From the NCBI GenBank assembly GCA_964572855.1, contig CAZNGF010000011.1, forward strand, positions 1 through 44,682: DNA of 44,682 bases. Reading direction: 5' to 3'. A model generated the notes under the pieces. It was not told the origin of the DNA, searched no databases, and saw only the letters and a program-made list of their open reading frames with translations. Positions 32,049-41,189 of this stretch are shown in pieces. Origin of the DNA: CAZNGF01 sp964572855. GTDB lineage: Bacteria; Bipolaricaulota; Bipolaricaulia; RBG-16-55-9; JAJCYT01. Every line of letters starts with the position of its first letter. Within the stretch, counting starts at the first letter, position 1. Position numbers and translations under genes: made by a program.

Positions 32049-32153
32049 ATGACCCAATTGCTGGAAAAGGCGTTGACCGAGCTGGCCAAGCTGTCAGCCG
32101 AAGAGCAAGCGAGAAAGCGCTATCTGCTGTGGAAGAGCGATTCTCACATTTAA
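32049..32153 (+). pseudogene. Antitoxin N-terminal relic (34 codons)
   Basis: MTQLLEKALTELAKLSAEEQ resembles the opening of common short antitoxins that continue with a D-A-(L/I)-A type helix for another 40-50 residues. Here the frame changes character after EEQ and stops after 14 further codons, 7 bases before the GTAGGGG palindrome at 32161. No toxin partner is present. Likely a broken remnant; it could also be a chance frame. Confidence 0.4.
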
Positions 32154-32160
32154 GGACCGT

Positions 32161-32188
32161 GTAGGGGCGCACGACCGTGCGCCCCTAC
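32161..32188. repeat. GTAGGGG palindrome followed by T-run
   Basis: GTAGGGGCGCACG, two loop bases and the exact complement, then GGGTTTTT on the plus strand. Simple member of the 5405 family. With the T-run it also makes a plausible rho-independent terminator for rightward transcription, between convergent gene ends. Confidence 0.7.
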
Positions 32189-32200
32189 GGGTTTTTCGGG

Positions 32201-34279
32201 TTAATCCGCCGCCACGGCCGCCTCGGCCGGCTCGATTCGGACGGCGCAGGCCTTCACTTCCGTGATGCCGCTGGCCGGGTCGTGGGCGTCGTTGGTGAGC
32301 ACGTTGGTGGGCGACTCGGCGTAGTGCAGCGGCATCCAGACCACGCCGGGGGCGATCGGGAACACCTTGGCCTGCACGGTGAGCTCGCCGCGCCGCGAGC
32401 TGACCCGCACCTTTTGCTTGTCCTCGATCCCCAGCTTTTCGGCGTCCTCGGGGCTGATCTGGACGTAGTTGGCGGGCTCGGCCACGCCGGACTTGGTGCG
32501 CCGGGTCATCGTGCCGGCGTTGTACTGCATGAACGAGCGGCCCGAGGTGAGCAGCAGCGGGTAGTCGGCGTCGGTCTGCTCGGCCGGCGGGGCCCAGTCG
32601 ACCGCGCTCAGCAAGCCCTTGCCGCGCGTGAACTCGCCGACGTGCAGCGTGGGCGTGCCGGGGTGGTCTTCTGAGGGGCAAGGCCACTGCAGCCCCTCGT
32701 TTTCCTCCAGGCGCTCGTAGGTGATGCCGCCGTAGATCGGGATGAGTTGACGCATCTCCTCCCAGATTGCCTCGGCCGAGGTGTAGTTCATCGGATAGCC
32801 CATGCGCTCGGATAGGTCGCACAGGATCTGTTGATCGGTCTTGGCGCCGGCCGGCGGGTCGATCGCCTTGCGCACGAGCTGGACGCGCCGTTCGGTGTTG
32901 ACGAAGGTCCCGTCCTTCTCGGCGTAGCTGGCCGCCGGCAGCACGACGTGGGCGAACTCGGCCGTCTTGTTCATGAAGATGTCCTGCACGATGAGCAGGT
33001 CGAGTTCCCGCAGGGCCCGATGGACCTTGGTGATGTTGCCCTCGCTGAGCGCGAAGTCCTGGCCCATGACGTAGAGCCCCTTGAGCTTCCCGTCCAGGAT
33101 CATGTCCCACATGTCCGAGGCGAAGAAGTAGCCGTTCTCGGGCAGCGGCATGGTGATGCCCCAGGCTTCCTCGAAGCGGCGCACGGCCGCCTCGTCCTCG
33201 AACTTCTGGTAGCCGGGCAGCGACTCGGGGCGCACCAAATCCGTGGCGCCTTGCACGTTGTTCTGGCCCCTGAGCGCGTTCATGCCGCCGCCGGCCGTGC
33301 CCATGTTGCCCGTGATCATGGGCAGGTTGGCCAGCGCCTTGATGTTCTGCGTCCCGTTGTGGTGCTCGGTGATCCCGATGCCGTAGGTGATCGAGGCCGG
33401 CTTGGCCCGGGCGTAGATTTCGGCCGCGCGCTCGATGTCGGCGGCCGGCACGCCGCTCACGCTTTCCGCGAACTCGGGGGTGTAGCGCGCCAGGGACGCC
33501 GCGAACGCCTCGAAGTTCTCGCAGCGCTTTTCGATGTAGTCGGCGTCGTGCAGCCCTTGGGCGACGATGTGCTGGCACATCGCGTTGAACAGGGCCACCT
33601 CGCTGCCGGGGCGGGCGCGCAGGTGCAGCACGTCGGCGCCGGCCTTCTCGCCGTCGCTGACGACCTGGGTGCGGCGCGGGTCGATCACGATGAGCGGGAT
33701 GCCCTTGCGAAGGGTGGGCATGATCCACTGGCTCCAGATGATCGGGTGGCTGCCGGCCGCGTTGCTGCCCACGACCATGAGCGCCTTGGCCCCCGGCTCG
33801 ACGAATTCGTTGACGGCGTTGCTCATGGCGCCGGTGCCAAACACCTCGCTCAAGCCCGTGACCGTGGCCGAGTGGCAAATGCGCTGGCACTGGTCCAGGT
33901 TGTTGGTGCCCAGCACGGCGCGCGCGAACTTCTGGGCCAGGTAGTTTTCCTCCTGCGTGCCGCGGGTCGTGCTGATGACGGCCACGGAGTCGCGGCCGTA
34001 TTGCTCCTGGGTGCGCTTGAACGCGTCGACGATGTACCCGTAGGCCTCGTCCCACGAGACCTCGACGAGCTCGCCGCCCTTGCGGATCATGGGCGCGGTG
34101 AGCCGGTCCTCGTGGTGGATGAACTGGTGGGCGGTGGCGCCCTTGGGGCACAGGGTTCCCTTGCTGATCGGGTGGTCGTCCTGCGGCTTGACGCCGGTGA
34201 CCTGGTTGTCGTCGTCCACCGTCAGATACATGCCACAGCCGACCCCACAGTAGGGACAGATCGTTTTCACTTCGCGCAT
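32201..34279 (-). CDS. Formate dehydrogenase alpha subunit, molybdopterin type (Cys form)
   Basis: 692 residues. N-terminal [4Fe-4S] cluster site C8-x2-C11-x3-C15 ... C44 (CPYCGVGC, then TLCPKG), the molybdo-bis-MGD fold, and the active-site pair C135-H136 in QRICHSATV. Selenocysteine-type enzymes have Sec there; the codon here is TGC, so no Sec insertion is needed. The size and domains match FdhF-like catalytic subunits. The ATG follows AAGGAGG at 6 bases. No FdhB, diaphorase, hydrogenase or FdhD gene is near, so its electron partner must be elsewhere. Nitrate reductase or other DMSO-reductase-family roles are less likely given the CHS motif. Confidence 0.9.
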   Translation of the reverse strand: MREVKTICPYCGVGCGMYLTVDDDNQVTGVKPQDDHPISKGTLCPKGATAHQFIHHEDRLTAPMIRKGGELVEVSWDEAYGYIVDAFKRTQEQYGRDSVAVISTTRGTQEENYLAQKFARAVLGTNNLDQCQRICHSATVTGLSEVFGTGAMSNAVNEFVEPGAKALMVVGSNAAGSHPIIWSQWIMPTLRKGIPLIVIDPRRTQVVSDGEKAGADVLHLRARPGSEVALFNAMCQHIVAQGLHDADYIEKRCENFEAFAASLARYTPEFAESVSGVPAADIERAAEIYARAKPASITYGIGITEHHNGTQNIKALANLPMITGNMGTAGGGMNALRGQNNVQGATDLVRPESLPGYQKFEDEAAVRRFEEAWGITMPLPENGYFFASDMWDMILDGKLKGLYVMGQDFALSEGNITKVHRALRELDLLIVQDIFMNKTAEFAHVVLPAASYAEKDGTFVNTERRVQLVRKAIDPPAGAKTDQQILCDLSERMGYPMNYTSAEAIWEEMRQLIPIYGGITYERLEENEGLQWPCPSEDHPGTPTLHVGEFTRGKGLLSAVDWAPPAEQTDADYPLLLTSGRSFMQYNAGTMTRRTKSGVAEPANYVQISPEDAEKLGIEDKQKVRVSSRRGELTVQAKVFPIAPGVVWMPLHYAESPTNVLTNDAHDPASGITEVKACAVRIEPAEAAVAAD

Positions 34280-34671
34280 GGCCACCCTCCTTAGGGGATC
34301 TGCTCGTGTGATTGTAGCAGAGCGGGTCCGGGCGCGGCAAGCGTTTTTCGCCAAGCCATTGGCCGTTTCGGCCCGTTTCCCAAGCCGACGGTTCGGTGAT
34401 TCGCCCGCTTGTCGCGCTCGGGAAGCGTCTTCGTCGCGTTTTTCGGCGGGGAATGAGGTCGAAAAGACCCGTTTGTCGCAGTTCGTCGGACAAGCCCAAC
34501 TGGGACCCGCGCCCCAGACACGCGTCACCCGCGCGGCGGACCAAGCCCAAAGCGGCAACCCGCACAGGTCCTTCGCCCGGCGGAACGGCGGTGTTACAAC
34601 GAAACCCGTTCAAGCGCTCGCAAGCTGCGACACACCGGGAGACACCAGACGAGGGGAGAGGGTGAGCATGG
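34280..34671. other. Gap between formate dehydrogenase and ftsW genes
   Basis: About 390 bases. It holds the fdh promoter on the minus strand. A weak rightward candidate (TTCGCC, 17 bases, TACAAC) lies about 70 bases before ftsW. No gene, tRNA or repeat was recognised in the rest. Confidence 0.5.
34311..34340 (-). promoter_or_regulatory. Formate dehydrogenase promoter
   Basis: Leftward TTGCCG (34335-34340), 18 bases, TACAAT (34311-34316) with the TG of an extended -10 just upstream (TG-C-TACAAT), the same form as at 13839. Confidence 0.55.
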
Positions 34672-35820
34672 ATGGGGTCCATCGGAAACGTACGCCGTGC
34701 CGGCTTCGACCCGTCCCCGTCGCGCCCCGCCCCGTTCGACCGCAACCAAACGGCACACCTGCCGCTCGCCCTGGGCCTGCTCGTGTTCGGGCTCGTGTTG
34801 CTGGGGCTGCTGATGGTCTACAGCGCCAGCTACGCCCGCGGTTACGAGGAGGCGGGCGATCCGCTGCGCTACGTCAAGCGCCAGGCGCTGGCGGCGGCGG
34901 TCGGGCTGGTTGCGCTGTTCGTCCTGGCCGCGGTCGACTACCGGCGCTGGAAGGAGCTGGACGTCCTGCTGCTGCTGGGCGGTCTGCTGCTGGTGGCGGC
35001 CACGCTGGTGCCCGGCGTGGCCAACGGCGGGCGCTGGATCCGGCTGGGGGGCTTCAACCTCCAGCCCACCGAGGGGCTCAAGGTCGCGCTCATCGTGTTC
35101 ATGGCGGCCTCGCTGCACCGGCGCCGGGAGCGGGCGCGCCTGTTCGTCGAGGGCGTCTGGCCGCACCTGCTCGTGCTGGGCGTCGCCGCGCTCATGACCA
35201 TGGCCCAGCCCGATTTCGGCATGGCGTTGATGTACGTCTCGATCGCTTACTTCCTGATGTTTTTGGGCGGCGCCCGCCTCAAGCACCTGTGCGGGACGCT
35301 GCTGGCCGCGGCGCCGCCGCTGGCGCTGCTCTTGCTGGCCGCGCCCTACCGGCGCGCGCGGCTGTTTTCGTTTCTGGACCCGTTTGGCGACGCCACCGGG
35401 GCGGGCTACCAGGTGATCCAGTCGCTGGTCTCGCTGGGTTCGGGCGGGGTCTGGGGCCGCGGCCTGGGCGCGGGGGTCGAGAAGCTGGGTTATCTGCCGG
35501 CGGCGCACACCGACTTCATCTTCTCCGTGCTGGGCGAGGAGCTGGGGCTGTCGGGCGCGCTGCTCGTGCTGGCGGGCTTTTGCCTGCTGGGCTATTGGGG
35601 GACGCGCGCCGCGCAGGCCGCCCCGGACCGCTTCGGCGCGCTGCTGGCCGCCGGGCTCACGTTTACGCTCTGCCTGCAGGCCGTGCTCAACCTGGGCGTG
35701 GCCGTGGGGCTGCTGCCCGTGACCGGGCTCACGCTTCCGTTCATCAGCTACGGGGGATCCTCGCTGCTCGTCTCGCTGGCCATGTGCGGGATGATCATCA
35801 GCGTGGCCCGGGCCCGATGA
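34672..35820 (+). CDS. ftsW: FtsW/RodA-family SEDS glycan polymerase, FtsW
   Basis: 382 residues, about ten membrane helices. Polymerises lipid II into septal peptidoglycan. LLMVYSASYA, GGRWIRLGGFNLQPTEG, FDPFGDATGAGYQVIQS-like (here LDPFGDATGAGYQVIQS) and the closing PVTGLTLPFISYGGSSL are SEDS hallmarks. The first gene of the division cluster in this window; murD, mraY, ftsI and mraZ, which often precede it, are absent. It is preceded by GGGGAGAGGG and followed after 37 bases by murG. Confidence 0.95.
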   Translation: MGSIGNVRRAGFDPSPSRPAPFDRNQTAHLPLALGLLVFGLVLLGLLMVYSASYARGYEEAGDPLRYVKRQALAAAVGLVALFVLAAVDYRRWKELDVLLLLGGLLLVAATLVPGVANGGRWIRLGGFNLQPTEGLKVALIVFMAASLHRRRERARLFVEGVWPHLLVLGVAALMTMAQPDFGMALMYVSIAYFLMFLGGARLKHLCGTLLAAAPPLALLLLAAPYRRARLFSFLDPFGDATGAGYQVIQSLVSLGSGGVWGRGLGAGVEKLGYLPAAHTDFIFSVLGEELGLSGALLVLAGFCLLGYWGTRAAQAAPDRFGALLAAGLTFTLCLQAVLNLGVAVGLLPVTGLTLPFISYGGSSLLVSLAMCGMIISVARAR

Positions 35821-35857
35821 CGCAGACCCGACCCGAGGCGGCGCGGAAGGGGCGCCC

Positions 35858-37057
35858 GTGACCCACGTGTTGGTCTGCGGCGGCGGCAGCGGGGGGCACG
35901 TCTACCCCGCGCTGGCGCTGCTGGAGGCGCTGCGCAGGCACCCGGAAACCGGGCGGCTCGGCTTCGTGGGCACCAAGCGCGGGCTCGAGGCGCGCGTGTT
36001 CGCCGGCCGGCGCGACGTCTCGTTTTTCCCGATCCATGCGCGCCACTTCCGCGGCTCGTTTTCGCACAACGTCCGCGCCCTGGGGGCGCTGGGCCTCGGG
36101 TGCGCCGAGGCGCTCAACCTGATCCGCAAGTTCCGGCCGGGCCTGATCCTGGGCACCGGGGGGTACTCGGCCTTCCCGGTGATGGCTGCCGGGATCGGGC
36201 TCGGGGTGCCCACGGTCGCGCTCGAGCCCAACGCCGTGCTGGGCACCGTGAACCGCGTGCTGGCACCTTACGTGGACCGCTTGTTCTACAACGAGCCCGA
36301 GGCCGTGCGCGGTCGCGACCTGCCGCACGCTGTGCGCACCGGCGTGCCCCTACGCCACCGGCTCTGGGCCGTCGAGCGCAGCGAGGCGCTCTACCGGCGC
36401 TGGGGGCTCGACCCGGACAAGCGCACGCTGCTCGTGCTGGGCGGCTCGCTCGGGTCGCGCGCGTTGCGCGAGGCCGCGTTGGGACTGGCCAACCGTTTGC
36501 CCGACTGCCAGATCCTGATGTCGCTGGGGACGCGGGGGAGCGAGGCGCCCGGGCCGATGCGTGCCCACCCGCACGTCCGCGTCGTCCCCTACATCGACCG
36601 CATGGACGAAGCGCTGGCGCTGGCCGACGCGGCCCTGTGCCGCGCCGGCGCGGTCACGCTGGCCGAGCTGAGCGCGTGCGGTCTGCCGGCGCTGGCCGTG
36701 CCCTGGGAGGGGGCGGCCGGGGCGCACCAACTGCACAACGCCCGCCGCTACGCCGAATCCGGCGCGGGCTTGATGATGAGAGAACGCGACATAACCGAGA
36801 ACGCGGCGCTGGAGGCGCTGGCGCGCCTGCTGGCCCCGGGGCCGTGGTCTTCCATGCACTGCATCGGCTTCGCCCTGGGCGGGCTGCATCGCAAGGCCGG
36901 CGCCCGGATCATGAAGGAGGTCGAACCTTACCTTGAGGGAAACGTATCACTTCGTCGGCATCGGTGGAGACGGCATGAGCGCGCTGGCCAAGGTGTTCTG
37001 GCAGCAGCGTCGCCGGCTCCAAGGGTCCAACATCGAGCCCAATCCCCGCACCTCTGA
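35858..37057 (+). CDS. murG: MurG, lipid II-forming GlcNAc transferase, with out-of-family C-terminal tail
   Basis: Adds GlcNAc to lipid I at the inner face of the membrane. GGGSGGHVYPALALLEAL at 8-25, TGGYSAFPVMAAG, and RAGAVTLAELSACGLPALAVPWEGAAGAHQ-type donor-site features (AELSACGLP, GAHQLHNA) are typical. The normal C-terminus ends near residue 359 (RIMKEVEPYL). The frame then runs on for 40 residues of unrelated, Arg-rich sequence that overlap murC by 125 bases. A single extra T at 36932-36934 would give CTT-TGA and an ordinary 4-base TTGA overlap with murC. GTG start follows AAGGGG. Confidence 0.93.
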   Translation: MTHVLVCGGGSGGHVYPALALLEALRRHPETGRLGFVGTKRGLEARVFAGRRDVSFFPIHARHFRGSFSHNVRALGALGLGCAEALNLIRKFRPGLILGTGGYSAFPVMAAGIGLGVPTVALEPNAVLGTVNRVLAPYVDRLFYNEPEAVRGRDLPHAVRTGVPLRHRLWAVERSEALYRRWGLDPDKRTLLVLGGSLGSRALREAALGLANRLPDCQILMSLGTRGSEAPGPMRAHPHVRVVPYIDRMDEALALADAALCRAGAVTLAELSACGLPALAVPWEGAAGAHQLHNARRYAESGAGLMMRERDITENAALEALARLLAPGPWSSMHCIGFALGGLHRKAGARIMKEVEPYLEGNVSLRRHRWRRHERAGQGVLAAASPAPRVQHRAQSPHL

Positions 37058-38294
37058 GCTGAGCCGGCTGGGGATCCCCGTGGCGCTGGGCCACGCGCCC
37101 GAGCACGTGCGCGGGGCCAGCACCGTGGTGTACTCCTCGGCCATTCCCCCCGACAACGTCGAGCTGCGCGAGGCCCGGCGGCGCGGGCTGGAGCTCGTGC
37201 ACCGCCAGGAGGCGCTGGCGACGCTGGCCAACGCGCACCGCACCGTCGGGGTGGGCGGGACGCACGGCAAGACCACCACGGCGGCCATGACCGCCACGCT
37301 GCTGAGCGCGGCCGGGCGCGACCCGTCGTACCTGATCGGGGCGGGGTGCCCGGGACTCGCAGGGCACGCCCACTGGGGCGAGGGGGAGCAGCTCGTGCTC
37401 GAGGTCGACGAGAGCGACGGCCACTTCCTGCGTCTGACGCCTGCGTTGGCGGTCGTGACCAACATCGGGCTGGACCACCTGAACCACTACCGCGACCAGC
37501 GCGACATCCTGGACAGCTTCGCCCGCTACGTCTCCCAAAGCGAGCGGGCCGTGCTCTGCGCCGACGACCCCAACTGTCAGTCCTTGCTCGCGGCCAACCC
37601 GGGCGCGCTCAGCTACGGCCTCTCGCCCACGGCCGACCTGATGGCCTCCAACCTGGCGCAGCGCGACTTCCACATCCAGTTCGACCTCGCCTTCCGCGGC
37701 CGTTTCCTGGGCCGGATCCGGCTGCCCATGCCCGGGGCACACAACGTCCAGAACGCCCTGGCCGCCCTGCTGGCCGGCTGGGCCTGCGGGCTGTCGTTCG
37801 AGGCTTCCATCCCGCTGGTCGAGCGCTTCCGGCTTCCGGAGCGGCGCTTCCAGGTGTTGGCCAAGAACGGGATCATGATCGTGGACGACTACGCCCACCT
37901 GCCCGAACAGGTCGAGGTCAACCTGCGCGCCGCCCGCGCCAACTGGGCGCACGGCCGCGTGATCGCGCTGTTCCAGCCGCACCGCTTCAGCCGCACGCAG
38001 TACCTGGGCGAGCGCTTCGGTCCGGCGTTCGCCGACGCCGACCTGGTGGGCGTGACCGACATCTACCCGGCCTTCGAGCGGCCGCTGCCGGGCGCCGACG
38101 TGGGCAAGATCCTGGCCGCGGTCTCGGCCCACGCCCCGCAGGTGGCCTACCTGCCCGACGACGCCGACGTGCTCGACTTCTTGAGCGAGACCGTGCGCCC
38201 CGGCGACTTCGTGATCGGGTTCGGCGCGGGCGACCTGTGGCGCTCGCTACAGCGCTTCGCCGCCGCGCCGCCGGCCGCCAAGGGGGCGGCCTAG
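36933..38294 (+). CDS. murC: UDP-N-acetylmuramate-L-alanine ligase
   Basis: 453 residues. ATP-driven addition of L-Ala to UDP-MurNAc. Glycine-rich N-terminus FVGIGGDGMSALA (Asp where Ile is usual), P-loop GTHGKTTT at 109-116, DESDGHF, NIGLDHLNHY and DDYAHLPEQ (His-His-Pro is commoner). The TTG at 36933 is required to include the GIGG motif. It lies inside the murG frame; stop TAG is 2 bases before the murB start. Confidence 0.95.
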   Translation: MRETYHFVGIGGDGMSALAKVFWQQRRRLQGSNIEPNPRTSELSRLGIPVALGHAPEHVRGASTVVYSSAIPPDNVELREARRRGLELVHRQEALATLANAHRTVGVGGTHGKTTTAAMTATLLSAAGRDPSYLIGAGCPGLAGHAHWGEGEQLVLEVDESDGHFLRLTPALAVVTNIGLDHLNHYRDQRDILDSFARYVSQSERAVLCADDPNCQSLLAANPGALSYGLSPTADLMASNLAQRDFHIQFDLAFRGRFLGRIRLPMPGAHNVQNALAALLAGWACGLSFEASIPLVERFRLPERRFQVLAKNGIMIVDDYAHLPEQVEVNLRAARANWAHGRVIALFQPHRFSRTQYLGERFGPAFADADLVGVTDIYPAFERPLPGADVGKILAAVSAHAPQVAYLPDDADVLDFLSETVRPGDFVIGFGAGDLWRSLQRFAAAPPAAKGAA

Positions 38295-38296
38295 CC

Positions 38297-39190
38297 GTGG
38301 CTCCGCGGGCCCTCCGCGCGCCCGCGCTGCGGGGGCGCGTGCGCGAGGACGTCCCCCTGAGCCGCTTCACCTCGTTTCGCATCGGCGGGCCCGCCCGCTA
38401 CTGGGTCGCGCCGGCCGACGCGGCCGACCTCGAGTGCACGCTCGCCTTTGCCCGCCGACACGGCCTGCCCTGGCGCGTGCTCGGCAACGGGACCAACACG
38501 CTCTTCCCCGACCGGGGCTTTCCCGGCGTCGTGATCCACCTGGGTCCCGGGGGCGGGCTCAGCGGGATCGCGCTGCAGGGGGAGCGCCTCCGGCTCCAAG
38601 CCGGGGCCAGCCTGGCGGCGGCCCGCACGCTGGCCGAAGCCAACGGCTTCGACGACCTGGGCTTTTCGCTGGCGATCCCCGGCACGGTCGGCGGGGCGCT
38701 GGTCATGAACGCGGGCGTTCCCGAGGGCGCGATCGGCGACTTGGTCGCCTCGGTGCGCGCGCGCGACCCGGCGGGCCGGATCCGGCGGCTGGACGCCCCG
38801 GCGTGCGGCTTCGGCTACCGCACGTCTTGCTTCCGCGGGGGCGGCTGGCTCGTGCTGGACGCCGAGCTGCGCCTCGGGAGCGGCCGGCGCTGGGACCGGG
38901 CCGAGCTGCTGCGGCGGCGGAAGCACCAACCTCTGGGGCATTCGCCCGGCTGCGTGTTCAAAAACCCCCCTCACACCGCCCGTTCGGCCGGCTGGCTCGT
39001 TGACAAGGCCGGTCTCAAAGGCTATAAAGTGGGAAATGCCCAAGTATCACGTTCCCATGCCAACTTCATTCTCAACCTCGGTGGTGCGCAGAGTGCGGAT
39101 GTCCTGTCGCTTATTGACATTGTGCGCGAGAAGGTGTATAAAGAATTCAAGGTCGAATTGGACTTGGAACTTGAGGTCGTCTACCTTTGA
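38297..39190 (+). CDS. murB: UDP-N-acetylenolpyruvylglucosamine reductase
   Basis: 297 residues. FAD/NADPH enzyme finishing UDP-MurNAc. SRFTSFRIGGPARYWV, VLGNGTNTLFPDRGFPGVVI, GFSLAIPGTVGGALVMNAG, the FGYRTSCFR substrate loop, GHSPGCVFKNP and C-terminal HANFILN are present. Start GTG at 38297. The last ~60 codons have markedly lower GC than the rest, continuing into ftsQ. The stop TGA overlaps the TTG of ftsQ. Confidence 0.95.
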   Translation: MAPRALRAPALRGRVREDVPLSRFTSFRIGGPARYWVAPADAADLECTLAFARRHGLPWRVLGNGTNTLFPDRGFPGVVIHLGPGGGLSGIALQGERLRLQAGASLAAARTLAEANGFDDLGFSLAIPGTVGGALVMNAGVPEGAIGDLVASVRARDPAGRIRRLDAPACGFGYRTSCFRGGGWLVLDAELRLGSGRRWDRAELLRRRKHQPLGHSPGCVFKNPPHTARSAGWLVDKAGLKGYKVGNAQVSRSHANFILNLGGAQSADVLSLIDIVREKVYKEFKVELDLELEVVYL

Positions 39191-39900
39191 GCAAACGCGG
39201 TGCCCTGGTCCTTATCTTCGTCCTGACACTGGGAACACTTGGGCTGATGGTCAGCGGCTTGCCGGGAAAACTCCTGGCGATCCGCGAAATCGTCGTTGAA
39301 GGTGGTGAGAGGATCCCAGTCGACGACATCCAGCACATGATCGATATTGAAGTGGGCGACAACCTCCTCCTGGCCGATTTGCGGGGGACGGCGGATCGCC
39401 TGCGGCGCCATCCCCGGATCGAGAGCGCCCGTGTCGAACGGCGCTATCCCGACTTGTACGTGGGGCTCCGGGAGAGAGAGCCGTTCGTGGCCGTCAGGAC
39501 GGACGCGGACGCGCTGGTCTGGTGCGACCCCGACGGTTATGTGTTGGGACCGGTCCCTCAGGAGGACGCGGTCGCGCTCGTCGTTCGAGGACTGGGACCC
39601 GCTCGCGACACCGCGGACGGCCCGCGCCTGGGGACGGACGCCCAGTGGCGGGGGCTGCGCCAGTTGCTGCACTTCGACGACGCTTTCGTCGAGGAGGTCG
39701 AACGCGTGCGGGTGTCCCCGGTAGGGTTCGACGTGTCCACGCACGACGCGGTGCGGGTCCGGCTGCCTCAGGATGGCCTGACCCGCGCCCTGCAGCGCCT
39801 GCGGCTCGTGTGGCCCGCGTTGCGGGAGCGCGTGCCCTTGGGGTCCGTTGACCTGCGTTTTCCGGGGGAGCTCGTGTATGAAAAGAAACAGCAGCCCTGA
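39187..39900 (+). CDS. ftsQ: Cell-division protein FtsQ (POTRA domain)
   Basis: 237 residues. One N-terminal membrane helix (about 6-27), then a POTRA domain (about 35-105: IREIVVEGGERIPVDDIQ and ARVERRYPDLYVGLRER) and a beta-rich periplasmic part. Links early and late division proteins. TTG start with 4-base overlap of the murB stop. The first third shares the lower GC of the murB end. Confidence 0.85.
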   Translation: MSKRGALVLIFVLTLGTLGLMVSGLPGKLLAIREIVVEGGERIPVDDIQHMIDIEVGDNLLLADLRGTADRLRRHPRIESARVERRYPDLYVGLREREPFVAVRTDADALVWCDPDGYVLGPVPQEDAVALVVRGLGPARDTADGPRLGTDAQWRGLRQLLHFDDAFVEEVERVRVSPVGFDVSTHDAVRVRLPQDGLTRALQRLRLVWPALRERVPLGSVDLRFPGELVYEKKQQP

Positions 39901-39932
39901 CGGGACGCGCGTCAAGGCGGTGAGAGGGAGAG

Positions 39933-41189
39933 ATGGGGGAGATCATCGTAGGGTTGGACATCGGCACCACGAAAGTCGTGGCGCTGGTGGGCAACGTTGA
40001 GGACGGGATCATCGAAATCGTGGGCATGGGCAAGGTCCCGTCCCACGGCTTGGAAAAGGGCGTGGTCGTCGACATCGGCGAGACCACCAACTCCATCCGG
40101 CGCTCGATCGAGGACGCCGAGACGATGGCCGACGTCAAGATCAAGAAGGTCTACGCCAGCATCTCGGGCAAGCACATCAAATCCATCAACAACTCGGGCA
40201 CGGTTTCGATCAACCGCCCCAGCCGCGAGATCACCCTGGACGACGTGCGCCGCGTGATCGAAACCGCCCAGGCCGTCCAGATCGCGCCGGATGCCGAGAT
40301 GCTGCACGTCATCCCCCGCCAGTACATCGTGGACGGCCAGGAGGGCATCACCGACCCCGTCGGGATGACCGGGACGCGCCTCGAGGTCGACGTCCACATC
40401 GTGACCGGTTCCATGACCGCGATCCACAACATCCGCCGCTGCGTCGAGAACCTCGGGATCGAGATCGAGCAGATCATCCTGCAGCCGCTGGCCTCGAGCT
40501 ACGCCGTGCTCAACGCGGCCGAGCGCGAGCTGGGCGTCTCGCTCATGGACATCGGCGGCGGCACGACCGACATCGCCATCTTCCGCGGCGGGGACATCTG
40601 GTTCTCCAAGGTCATCCCGATCGCCGGCGAGCACCTCACCAACGACGTGACCGTGGGGCTCAAAGTGCCCTACGACGAGGCCGAGCGCATCAAGACGCTG
40701 GAGGGCACGCCGCTGGTGGACGAGATGAGCGGCGAGGAGCACGTCGAGATCACGACCATCAGCGAGGAACGCAAGACCATCAACCGGCGCATGCTGGCCA
40801 AGATCATCGAACCCCGGCTGGAAGAGCTGTTCGACATGGGCATGGAGGAGATCGAGGACGCCGGCTACCGCGACCTGATCCCGGCGGGCATCGTGCTCAC
40901 CGGCGGGACGGCGCTGTTGCAGGGGTTGGGTGAGTACGTGCAGGCCCGCTACAACGTCCCGGTGCGGCGCAGCAAGACGCCGCAGGGCATCCACGGGCTG
41001 CGCGACATCGTCGAGAGCCCGATCTACGCCACGGCCATCGGACTGCTCAAGTACGCGATCGAGTCCAAGGAATACAAGGACGGGCGCATCGGACGGCGCT
41101 CCTACGCCGAGAAGAAGCACACGCTGGTTTCCAAGCTGTTCGGGTGGCTGGAGCGGCTCAACCGCTTTTTTAGGGGGGGTGACGGGTAG
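39933..41189 (+). CDS. ftsA: Cell-division ATPase FtsA
   Basis: 418 residues, actin-fold protein tethering FtsZ to the membrane. GLDIGTTKVVALVG, the inserted 1C domain, MDIGGGTTDIAIF, GIVLTGGTALLQGL and a C-terminal amphipathic helix (SKLFGWLERLNRFFRG). Start ATG after AGAGGGAGAG. Its TAG stop overlaps the ftsZ GTG by one base. Confidence 0.97.
   Translation: MGEIIVGLDIGTTKVVALVGNVEDGIIEIVGMGKVPSHGLEKGVVVDIGETTNSIRRSIEDAETMADVKIKKVYASISGKHIKSINNSGTVSINRPSREITLDDVRRVIETAQAVQIAPDAEMLHVIPRQYIVDGQEGITDPVGMTGTRLEVDVHIVTGSMTAIHNIRRCVENLGIEIEQIILQPLASSYAVLNAAERELGVSLMDIGGGTTDIAIFRGGDIWFSKVIPIAGEHLTNDVTVGLKVPYDEAERIKTLEGTPLVDEMSGEEHVEITTISEERKTINRRMLAKIIEPRLEELFDMGMEEIEDAGYRDLIPAGIVLTGGTALLQGLGEYVQARYNVPVRRSKTPQGIHGLRDIVESPIYATAIGLLKYAIESKEYKDGRIGRRSYAEKKHTLVSKLFGWLERLNRFFRGGDG

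Noticed and set aside
33860..33885. Selenocysteine in formate dehydrogenase
   Set aside because: The active-site codon is TGC, not TGA.
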